DNA from: Ichthyophis bannanicus
Taxonomy: Eukaryota > Chordata > Amphibia > Gymnophiona > Ichthyophiidae
Length of the DNA: 64,000 nucleotides
Assembly (NCBI GenBank): GCA_033557465.1
Contig: CM066033.1
Coordinates: 910,682,808 to 910,746,807 of the forward strand
Direction: 5' to 3'
Each line of letters starts with the position of its first letter. The stretch's first letter is position 1. Made by a program: the position numbers and the translations under genes. This document shows, piece by piece, positions 20,214 to 29,214 of the stretch. Under the pieces are notes generated by a model, which worked only from the letters and a program-made list of their open reading frames with translations, ran no database searches and was not told the origin of the DNA.

Positions 20214-22137
20214 CTTGCCCCTAGAGAACTTAACTTTTCTGGCTCTAGAACAACCAGAGCCCCTCACCATACCCGGAAGGTTAGCTCACTTTGCTCCCAG
20301 ATGGGAGCAAATTACATCAGAGCAATGGACCCTCTCTATCATCAGAGAGGGTTACAAACTCCATTTTTCCGACCTTCCTCCTTATACTATGGTGAGGCAG
20401 TTCAATTCTCCCCCATCTCTCCTGGCCCTCTTGGGTCAGGAAGTCTCCTCCCTCCTTGCCCAGGGGGCAATAGAGGAGGTCCCTCTTCTTCAACAGGGGA
20501 CGGGATTCTACTCCCCTTATTTTCTAATACCAAAGAAGACAGAGGGCTTCAGACCAATTCTGGATCTGAGAGAATTGAACAAATTTCTTTTCAAGGAGAA
20601 ATTCAAAATGCTTTCTCTGGGCATTCTCCTTCCATACCTTCAGAGTCAGGATTGGCTTTGTTCTCTAGACCTAAAGGATGCGTATACACACATACTCATC
20701 CACCCATCCCACAGAAAATACCTTCGATTTCTGTTTCAGGGAAAACATTTCCACTATAGAGTACTCCCCTTCGGTCTAGCCTCTGCTCCAAGAGTGTTCA
20801 CCAAATGCATGGCAGTCGTAGCTGCCTTTCTAAGAGGCCTGGGAATTTTCATATTCCCATACCTGGACGACTGGCTCATCCGAGCTCCCTCTCAGTCCCA
20901 GGCCCAAATTTCCCTGGACCGCACAAGGCGTCTTCTGCAGTATCTAGGACTGGTAGTAAACCTTCCCAAGTCTCAACTAATCCCTACTCAGTCTCTCGAG
21001 TTCATAGGGGCCCAGTTAGACACCATCACTGCAAGGGCCTACCTGCCTCAGGTCAGGGCCCAACGCCTGCTGAGTTTGGCCTCCCAAGCTCAGTCCAGCA
21101 GTCATTTGACAGCCCGGGAAATGCTGCGACTTCTGGGCCACATGGCCTCCACGGTACATGTGGTGCCCTACGCTCATCTGCATATGAGAGCAGCTCAATG
21201 GACCTTGGCCACCCAGTGGACTCAAGCATCTGGAGCGCTCTCCGACCAAATACTCACCTCAAGCCGTCTATTTTGGTCCCTCCAATGGTGGACATCCACC
21301 AAGAATCTGTTGTTGGGGGCCCCCTTCCAACCTTTGTTGCCCCAAGCAACCCTCACAACAAATGCCTCCCAGACAGGGTGGGGAGCTCATCTTCAGAACC
21401 TCTCCACTCAGGGCACTTGGTCTCCACAGGAGGCCACCCTTCATATCAACCTCCTGGAACTGCGAGCAATTTACCTTGCCCTCAAGGTCTTCTATACCCT
21501 CCTTGTCAACCTGACTGTCCTAGTTCAGACAGACAATCAGGTAGCCATGTTCTATATAAACAAACAAGGAGGGACAGGCTCTCTGTCGCTTTGCAACGAA
21601 GCTCTCAGATTATGGGCCTTCGCCAGAGAGCATCAAATTCACCTTCTTGCAGTGTATCTTCCAGGAGTTCAAAACTCTCGTGCAGACAGACTCAGTCGAG
21701 TTCTGCTTCCACACGAATGGTCCCTACATATGGACCAGATACGCAGAATCTTTCAGGAATGGGGGACCCCGGACATAGACCTCTTTGCAAGTCCGTGGAA
21801 TGCCAAACTTCCCCGGTTCTGTTCCAGAACTCAGTGTCAGGGAGCTCAGGCCCACGATGCCTTCCTCCTGCATTGGGGTCAGGAATTCCTCTATGCCTTT
21901 CCACCCATTCCTCTAATATCCAAGACTCTGTTCAAGCTCCAGAGGGATCACGGGACTATGATCCTCATAGCTCCCCGCTGGCCACGCCAGGTGTGGTTCC
22001 CTCTACTTCTGCATCTCTCCCAGGGATCCTCCCTGGACCTGGGAGCTGCGCCAGACCTTCTGTCTCAGGAGGAGGGGACTTTGTGGCACCCAAACCCCAA
22101 ATCCCTACATCTCAGAGCTTGGTTACTGAAGGCCTAA
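20122..22137 (+). CDS. DIRS-C reverse transcriptase / RNase H / methyltransferase-like ORF
   Basis: An uninterrupted frame with a long overlap with gag; the true start is unclear. RT motifs are RPILDLRELNKFL (near 20552), CSLDLKDAYTHI (near 20662), LPFGLASAPRVFTKC (near 20766) and the catalytic YLDDWLI (near 20860). RNase H follows with LTTNASQTGWGAH, LLELRAIYLAL and QTDNQVAMFYINKQGG. Here the first RNase H Asp is Asn (codon 21361-21363), whereas DIRS-D keeps Asp. The C-terminal part, with DLFASPWN, AFPPIPL and APRWPRQVW, corresponds to the DAM-like methyltransferase region described in DIRS elements. RT looks catalytically intact; RNase H is probably impaired. Confidence 0.9.
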   Translation: MMLNVSNLNRQGQSLRRLLRLSRLHPLRGFDLPLENLTFLALEQPEPLTIPGRLAHFAPRWEQITSEQWTLSIIREGYKLHFSDLPPYTMVRQFNSPPSLLALLGQEVSSLLAQGAIEEVPLLQQGTGFYSPYFLIPKKTEGFRPILDLRELNKFLFKEKFKMLSLGILLPYLQSQDWLCSLDLKDAYTHILIHPSHRKYLRFLFQGKHFHYRVLPFGLASAPRVFTKCMAVVAAFLRGLGIFIFPYLDDWLIRAPSQSQAQISLDRTRRLLQYLGLVVNLPKSQLIPTQSLEFIGAQLDTITARAYLPQVRAQRLLSLASQAQSSSHLTAREMLRLLGHMASTVHVVPYAHLHMRAAQWTLATQWTQASGALSDQILTSSRLFWSLQWWTSTKNLLLGAPFQPLLPQATLTTNASQTGWGAHLQNLSTQGTWSPQEATLHINLLELRAIYLALKVFYTLLVNLTVLVQTDNQVAMFYINKQGGTGSLSLCNEALRLWAFAREHQIHLLAVYLPGVQNSRADRLSRVLLPHEWSLHMDQIRRIFQEWGTPDIDLFASPWNAKLPRFCSRTQCQGAQAHDAFLLHWGQEFLYAFPPIPLISKTLFKLQRDHGTMILIAPRWPRQVWFPLLLHLSQGSSLDLGAAPDLLSQEEGTLWHPNPKSLHLRAWLLKA

Positions 22138-23174
22138 GTCTTCAAGACTTTAATCTTTCTCAACCTGTGACAGATATCCTTCATGCCTCTAGGAAACCTT
22201 CCACGAGGCGTTCTTATGCTTTCAAATGGAAACGTTTTTCCATTTGGTGTGCTCAGCAGGGTCTTGACCCTCTAGCACTTCCTTTGAATTCCCTCTTGGA
22301 CTATCTCCTGCATCTTTCAAATGCAGGCCTTAAGACGAATTCAGTAAGGGTCCATTTGAGTGCTATTGCAGCATCCTTAAAACCTATAAATGGACAACCT
22401 GTCTCCTCTCATCCTCTTGTTGCACGTTTCATGAGAGGCCTGACTCTAACTAAACCTCCCATCCGACCTCCTCCGGTAGCATGGTATTTGAACCTAGTTC
22501 TAGGTCAGCTTATGAAGCCACCTTTTGAGCCATTGGACTCTACCTCCTTCAAATTTCTTTCCTGGAAGGTTGTTTTCCTTATTGCAGTCACTTCGGCTCG
22601 CCGCATCAGTGAACTGCAGGCTTTAGTGGCTCATCCACCTTATACTAGGTTTCATCATGATAAGGTGGTCCTTAGGACGAATCCCCACTTTATGCCCAAA
22701 GTGGTCTCGCCTTTTCATCTTAATCAAGAGGTATATCTACCTGTCTTTTTCCCGGCTCCTCATGCATCCAGTGCAGAGAGGAACCTTCATACTCTGGATT
22801 GTAAAAGAGCTCTTGCCTTTTACCTCAACAGGACTCAACCACATCGAAAGTCTTCCCAACTTTTCGTGGCTTTTGATCCTTCTCATTTGGGACTTCCAGT
22901 CACCAAGCGTACACTTTCCAAGTGGATCGCTCAGTGTATTTCTTTTGCTTACCAGAGTAAGAACATTTCTCTGGAGGGCCATGTCACAGCTCACAATGTG
23001 AGAGCCATGGCCACTTCTATGGCTCATCTTCACTCTGTGTCCATAGATCAGATCTGTTGAGCAGCCACTTGGGCCTCGGTTCATACCTTCACAGCCCATT
23101 ACTGCTTGGACAAGGACTCCCGCCGGGATGCCTTGTTTGGTCAGGCTGTCCTCAAACACCTGTTCCATACTTAA
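22120..23174 (+). pseudogene. DIRS-C tyrosine recombinase (one stop)
   Basis: The recombinase domain reads in the +1 frame relative to RT, overlapping its end. The N-terminal core-binding part includes STRRSYAFKWKRFSIWC and TNSVRVHLSAIA. The catalytic Arg is in TSARRISELQAL (near 22590) and the HxxR box is HNVR (near 22993). A TGA at 23058-23060 falls immediately before AATWASVHTF and AHYCLD, which holds the catalytic Tyr. The same frame then runs to TAA at 23172-23174. The stop removes the Tyr nucleophile, so this copy needs recombinase from elsewhere. The true start is uncertain because the frame is open far upstream inside RT. Confidence 0.9.
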
Positions 23175-23272
23175 ACAACTCCTGCCCACCTTCCCTGGAT
23201 GGATGCCTGAGATCCATGCGAAGATGGTTTACCCTTGGAGGGGGATCTCCCAGGCATCTTAGCTAGGGAGTC

Positions 23273-23372
23273 CCCATATGTGATGACTTATTCCTGCTTG
23301 TTCCTGGAGATAGCACAGTTACTTACCTGTAACAGGTGATCTCTGGGAACAGCAGGAATTAGTCATCACAAC
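23273..23372 (+). repeat. DIRS-C internal complementary region
   Basis: The first half, 23273-23311, is the reverse complement of the element's left end (18029-18067). The second half, 23312-23372, is the reverse complement of its right end (about 23580-23638), including ACTTACCTGTAACAGG. The halves abut with no spacer. This is the ICR thought to align the two ends when DIRS cDNA circularises. Confidence 0.93.
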
Positions 23373-23450
23373 CCACCCACCTCCCCTAGGAGTTGTATCT
23401 CTATCTATCTATCTTCCTGTCCTCTCTCTCTATTGTCTCAGCTTTAAACT

Positions 23451-23638
23451 CGAACTGACGAGAGCTGGTCGGGAAGGCGGGAAGGCAGCGCGCATGTGCA
23501 GTGGGAGGCCCCAAAAGCTTTTAATCTGAAAAGCTGGGGAGCTTTCCCGCGCGGGCTCCGTCGGTACCGACGTACTCATATGTGATGACTAATTCCTGCT
23601 TTTCCCAGAGATCACCTGTTACAGGTAAGTAACTGTGC
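23451..23638 (+). repeat. DIRS-C right inverted terminal repeat
   Basis: Inverted match to 18029-18191, then an extra right-end segment ending ACAGGTAAGTAACTGTGC. A short CTAT microsatellite lies just outside it (23398-23415). Confidence 0.9.
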
Positions 23639-25460
23639 TTTTTTCTCGCACCCTCCTGATTGCGGTATTGAAGTCTTGCGGAAGACCTTGTGGAAGCAGT
23701 CTTAACATGTCCACCCCAACCAGAAGTGCACCAGATGAGAATGGACTGTTTCCATCACGGACTGCCATAAGTGGCGCCTTTAGTGCCTTGGGCCCAACCA
23801 CTAGCCCTCTACATGTGTTCTTTGCTTGCAGATGACCCGCAAGGGGCTGAAGAACCATAAAAAGGAGCAGAAATCTGTTTGGCTCCAAGACATCAGCATT
23901 GACCCCGGCATAGATATCAGAATTAACACCCTCGTAGGACACTGACGAGGACTCTGCCTTGCTTGGTGACCGTGTCCTTTCAGAGCCGTGAGGTTGTGGG
24001 CTCTAGAACGGAGACTCTTCCTCGAAAGGGAGCGTCCCCAGAAGGAACAGACTCCATCTTGATCATCGTCTAAGGGCGATGCCAAGTCCAGGGTGAAGAT
24101 CCATGGACATAGTCATCGAACCCGCAACGTGACTGAGGGCGAAGGCCAGGAGCGGCCATCAAAGCTGCCCCAGCGGGAGGAGATGCCTACCATGGCCTCA
24201 GAGGGCCAGCACGGGACTCCCAAGCCTGTTACCTTCGAGGAGTCCCCGCCAAAGGAATTGGCATTGGCACCGAAGGATGTGGTGCCAGCACTGGCAGCTG
24301 CAGTGCACTCCCTCCTAAGAGAGTGGTTGTTGACTTGAGCACAGCCTGGCTGCCTTTATGGCACAGCACAAGCCTCAGGAACCGGGAACCTCTGGTGGCA
24401 CCGTCCACTGCAGATGCCTTGCCAGTGGAGGTCCAGCTGATTCTTGAAAAACATGCTGTACCTTCTGGTTCCCGGGACCGTTCTTGGTCCCGCTCAATGC
24501 AGGGATCTCCCCTCCAAGTGCTTCGGGCTCAGACCACAGGGAACCAAGGTCACTCTTGACTTCACCACCTTGGCATAGACACGGTTCCCATTCCCGTCAA
24601 TACTTTGAATTCCTGTCTGACTCTGATTCAGAGTGGAAAACAGAGGAGGAATCCCCAGAGACAGTGTGGCACCAGGATGTCCCTTTGGATCCCTCGCCCT
24701 CCATATGAGTGCAGGAGATCCCCTCTCGAAGACCTCTCTTTCTTTGGAGTTCAGCAGGGACATGGGGAAGGCTTTTCCCTTCACATTTAAAGCTGAACAG
24801 GAATCTTGGGCGGAGGAGCTGTATAGCTTCCAGTATCCAACTTCCCCGAAGGAGGCCATCACCATCCCGGTGCACCCAGTCCTCGAAAGGCTACTACTGA
24901 GGATGACCCAGTTACGGAACCAACTGTGGGCAGGCATTTCTACTCCATGTATAGAGTCCACAAGAGCCCAAGATTTGAGAAAACACAACTGCTTCACAAC
25001 TCCATGGTTGTGGAATCGGTCATGTTCCATATTAAGAGTAACAAGATGCACTCAGGGAGGCATGCACCATGGATGGGTTGGACAGGAAATGTTACCAGAG
25101 CTCAATGCCAGCTGTACATACCAGCTGTACATAGGCATGTATTTGAGAGACCTGGCGTGGGAGCTTTCTGGATTCTCAGCTGGCTTATTTGGAGACCATC
25201 TTCAGTGCTTCTGGAGCCTGGTACCTATGATCAAAGAATGATCCAAATATGTGACTGGTGCAGCCTATGATGCTCTTGAGTCTGTGGCTAGAGTGGCCGT
25301 GGTGGGCATTGGTCCACCCCATCTGGCATGGGCTACAGTCATCTGACTTGGAGCAATGGGTTCTGGACAAGTTGGTCAATGTCCCATATCAGGGAGAGAA
25401 CATCCTTGGCAAACCCATGACAAAGAAGGCAGCAGAGCTGGAGACTGAACAGATCATCAT
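23639..25460 (+). pseudogene. DIRS-B gag-like region (degraded)
   Basis: This continues DIRS-B after DIRS-C. Several broken frames match the gag-like protein of DIRS-D in order: a CGRPCG-type Cys remnant (near 23678), an acidic stretch (24600-24720), KEAITIPVHPVLERLLLRM (near 24850), the YRVHKSPRFEKTQLLHNSMV box (near 24945), and EQWVLDKLVN plus KKAAELETE (25350-25450). Stops and frame changes are frequent. The region ends at about 25460, where a piece of recombinase coding sequence is joined on. Confidence 0.75.
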
Positions 25461-25965
25461 GTGCATACACCTTCAAATGGCACAGATTCTCTGTCTGGTG
25501 TGCAGACAGAGTCCTTAACCCTTTTTCTTGCTCAGTGGCGCAGGTTCTTGCATAGCTTCTACACCTTTCTCATGCTGGCTTGAAGTCTAACTCAGTTTGT
25601 CCCGCCTCCCGGAAGTGATGCGACCACGTGCCCGCGGTCGCGACCTTTCCAGGTATTCAACTGCCTATTTAAGAAACAACTCACGGCGGCCCGCTCCTTG
25701 GGGCGAGTTCGAGGCGTTTATCACACCCTCAGTCCATCTGGTACACACCTTTGGAAGTACATTCGTTTTTACTTGGCTGTCACGCCTTCCAGGTTTTCTG
25801 TTCTTCTGGCTTTTACCCTTCTTACTTTCAGGTAAGCTCTGGTTTAGGTTTTTCAATTTTATATTATTTCTCTACACCCATTGTGCATACCATATGGCCT
25901 CTATCCCAGTTTATTGGGGCCGGCGTCCTAGTCCCAACCTTAGGCTTGGTATAGTGTCTCTGGGC

Positions 25966-28112
25966 CACTGCCTGTCCAATTTGATAATATGTAAACGTAT
26001 TCCACTCCCCTCCCGTCGGCGTGTAGCTCAAGCTACCCCACTTTCAGTTGCCTCAAGCTTAACACTAAGCCTAGCTTTGCTTAATTGTCGCTCTCTCCGC
26101 TCTAAATCTCTGTTGGTCCAAGATCTTGTCCAACAACGCTCTTATGATCTTTGCTTTCTCACTGAAACCTGGCTTAAGGAAGGTGATAGCCCTCTTTTAT
26201 CTAGCTCACTCCCCTCTGGTTATTCAGCCTTTTCCACACCTCGGCTGGGCAGATGTGGGGGTGGTGTGGCTCTTCTTTATCGTTCCTCACTCCTTATTGT
26301 TGAGGTTACTGCTTCTACCATCCATTTTTCAGAGTCCCTCTTTCTGCATCTTCAATCTTATCCCCCCCCCCCCCACTCTATTTCCTTTTACTTTACCTCT
26401 CCCCTTCTATCCCTACTGCTCGATGGGAGGCGTTTTTATTAACCCTCTCTGAGACGGTTCTTCATTATCCCAATACTGTTGTCTTGGGTGACTTTAACGT
26501 TCACGTAGATGCCCCTTCCAGACCTAAAGACCGGGTTTTTATGAACCTTCTGCATGACTTATCACTCCATCAACATGTATCTGGGCCCATACATTGTATG
26601 GGCCATATCTTAGATCTGGTCCTCACTCCGTCAAACTTGTGTTCAATGTTATCTGCTCCGATCTCTCACAGTATCCCCTGGTCTGATCATTACTGCGTCT
26701 CTTTTTCAGTTTCTTTACTAGACTCAGATACTAGTGGCCCCCCCTCGACCCAGTCCCCTCCACGCCTATGGCGTAATATTTGCCCATCTACTCTAATGGC
26801 TTTTCCTCCTGCTGACACTTTGTTCCCACCAGACTTTTCTGCGCTATCTCCTGATTCTCAGGTCCTTCTTTGGAATACTGTTCTTACAAACACTTTGGAT
26901 GATCTGGCTCCGCTTCATCCTACCAACACATCATCCCACTCAGCCCATTCCCCCTGGTTCCATCCTGGCTTGCGGCTACAGCGCACACAATTATGTCAAG
27001 CAGAACGTCGTTGGTTACGACATCCTTCACCAGATACTATGTCCCGATTCAAATTACTATATTCAGACTATCACGCATCAGTCCAATCCGCTAAGCGTTC
27101 CTTCTACGCCTCAGAGATATCAAGAGCCGTTAATTCTTCCAGACAACTTCACTCAATCTTGCGCCAGCTTTCCTCTACTGCCCCTGCCTCTGCCCCTCAG
27201 GTGGCGGTCCCAGCCCCTGCATTTCTGGCTACTTTTTTCTCAGAAAAGGTCCAGAATCTACATGCCTCTTTTACTGTTGCCCCTCCTTTACCCCTCTCTC
27301 CTCCTTGTTCTCCCTCTTCAGTTTCAGTTGCATCACCTCCCTCTGAGGAATTGGCTATTTGTAAGTCAGCTGTTTTACCCTCCTCCCCAGTAAATAGAGC
27401 CTTAGCCCACACCTGGTCCAACTTTCATCCCATTACCTCAGCAGAAATATTGCTAACTTTATCTAAGTCTAGAAAAACCACCTGTTTATTAGACCCCATT
27501 CCCTCAGGTTGGTTAATGGAACCTTTCTTACAGTTGGTGCCTTTCATCACAACCATTTTTAATTCCAGCTTATCTTCGGGCTGCTTTTCCTCATTATGGA
27601 AATCTGCTATAGTCCATCCTCTACTGAAACAGCCTTCACTTGATCCTTCTGTTTTATCTCATTGGCGACCGGTCTCCAACATTCCTTTCCTAGCTAAAAT
27701 ATTGGAACGTTTTGTCTTTCTCCAGTTAACATCTCACGCCGAAGCTACCAATGCCCTCCACCCACGACAAGCAGGATTTAGAGCCGGGCATAGCACAGAA
27801 ACAATCCTCCTGGCCCTTTTGAATGAGATTCATGTTGCCCATGATCGCGGAGATATTACTCTCTTGGTCTCTTTAGACTTATCAGCAGCATTTGATCTGA
27901 TCGATCACCGAACCCTTCTGTCCCGTCTTTTTGATGTAGGATTGCAGGGCACGGTACTGCGTTGGTTTCGTTCCTTTCTCACAGTTCGTTCCTTTGTCGT
28001 CCGTTCTAATCTTCAGTCCTCCTCACCTGTTTCCTTATCATGTGGGGTACCTCAAGGTTCAGTTCTCTCTCCTTTACTCTTTAATATTTTCCTTGCTCCG
28101 TTCCTCTCTTGA
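25966..28112 (+). pseudogene. L2-type LINE endonuclease and RT, 5' part
   Basis: The apurinic-like endonuclease begins with LALLNCRSLRSKS (near 26075), LTETWLKEGD (near 26160) and GGGVALLYRS. A C14 run near 26362-26375 coincides with a frame change. It continues with LGDFNVHVD (near 26487) and WSDHYCVSF. RT follows with HWRPVSNIPFLAKILER (near 27663), LDLSAAFDLIDHRTLLSRL and CGVPQGSVLSPLLFNIF, then a TGA at 28110-28112. In this family one ORF normally covers both enzymes, which nick target DNA and copy LINE RNA. Here it is split. Confidence 0.85.
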
Positions 28113-29003
28113 TTCAACAATTCCCAGTTTCAGTTTATATCTAAGCCGACGATATTATTCTCCTCTTCCACACATCCCCGGTTAGCATTGATATTACTCA
28201 ACTTAATACTTGTCTCTCTCTCTCTTGCTACCTGGCATTCTTCCAATTTTTTGCATTTGAATCCATCAAAATCCACAGCCATGTGGGTCTCTTTGAGCAC
28301 ACCTTGTACAACCATCATGCCTCAAATAAATTCCGTTTCTATTCCTCTCACTTCCTCTTTTCGTTACTTAGGTGTAACTCTGGATTCTTCGCTATCTTTC
28401 CATGACCATGTATCAAATCTATCTCGCCGTTCTTTTTTTACCTTGCGGCAGCTTAGATCAGTCCGCTCTATCTTGTCTTCCGATTCCCTCATTACCCTTT
28501 TATTGGCCTTAGTCATGTCCAGATTAGACTACTGTAATGTGGTTTTTGCTAATCTTCCATCCTACCAACTTCAGCGGTTACAACTGTTACAGAATACAGC
28601 TGCTCGACTTGTTACTCATGCCCGGAAATCTGATCATGTAACACCTCTGCTTTTTCAACTTCATTGGTTACCACTCCATTATAGGTTTAAATATAAGCTT
28701 CTCATCCTAACACATAGGGTTATCCATACATCAAATCCTTTGTACCTAGCAAACCTTGTCTCCCTCCATATTCCCTACCGACAACTCCGTTCATTGCATG
28801 CCAATCGACTATCTCTCCCTTCCCCTTCACAGGCCCATTTAGAGCAGACGCGTCATGCTGTATTCTTTTTCCTTGGACCCTCACTTTGGAACGCCTTGCC
28901 ATCTTCCCTCCGACTGGAATTCTCGTACCATAATTTCAAAAGCTTATTGAAAACATACCTGTTTCAACAGGCTTATGACCTTCCTCCCAATAGTTCTGTC
29001 TAG
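28113..29003 (+). pseudogene. L2-type LINE RT, 3' part
   Basis: After a frame change the RT active-site box reads as a nonsense codon followed by ADD: TAA at 28142-28144 sits where the Tyr of YADD belongs. A second frame change precedes the clean frame 28188-29003. That frame carries the thumb and C-terminal region (MSRLDYCNVVFANLP, HWLPLHYRFKYK, GPSLWNALPSSLR), typical of L2/CR1-group LINEs, and stops at 29001-29003. Confidence 0.85.
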
Positions 29004-29214
29004 TTATCGTTTTTTCTGCCTGTCTCTAGGTGACCCCTCTGATCAATCTTTCCTTTTATTTAATAATGGAGTTCCTTTCTTCCTATGGCACTAGCATATA
29101 TATTTTTTTTATTGTAAACCGCTCTCACGTCCCAACAAGTGCGGTATATAAAGTGTTAAATAAAGATAAAGTTTGAGTACATCTTAGTGCTCTGGCTCTC
29201 AAGACGACCACTGA

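Larger units (their letters stand above)
18029..23638 (+). mobile_element. DIRS-C: near-complete DIRS retrotransposon
   Basis: The 5.6-kb element is bounded by inverted repeats (18029-18191 and 23451-23638) and carries an ICR at 23273-23372. Gag, RT/RNase H and tyrosine recombinase follow in standard DIRS order with overlapping frames. There is no target duplication, as expected for recombinase-mediated insertion. The gag and recombinase frames each have one nonsense codon; otherwise the element is intact. It is inserted in the 5' region of the older DIRS-B. Confidence 0.92.
25597..29171 (+). mobile_element. L2-clade LINE inserted in DIRS-B
   Basis: A near full-length LINE of about 3.6 kb. 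The 5' end is GC-rich (TCCCGCCTCCCGGAAGTG). An endonuclease and a reverse transcriptase follow. The 3' end is GTAAACCGCTCTCACG...GCGGTATATAAAGTG with an AAATAAAGATAAA tail, the form seen in L2 elements. GTTTG flanks it on both sides (about 25596-25600 and 29171-29175), a likely 5-bp target duplication. The body is frameshifted in several places. Confidence 0.85.
25461..29214 (+). pseudogene. DIRS-B: displaced recombinase fragment within gag, split by a LINE
   Basis: Bases 25461-25596 plus 29172-29214 (about 180 bp, interrupted by the LINE at 25597-29171) match the N-terminal part of the DIRS tyrosine recombinase, not gag. They match DNA at about 31405-31575 in the same DIRS-B (CTTCAAATG, GTGTGCAGACAGAG, CATGCTGGCTTGAAGTC). 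Gag coding resumes on the right at about 29215. The fragment is therefore out of place in the element. Confidence 0.75.

Noticed and set aside
20805..22119. Long plus-strand frame upstream of the DIRS-C recombinase
   Set aside because: It lies over the RT/RNase H ORF in another frame and has Ser/Pro-rich shadow content; only the part after about 22120 is recombinase.
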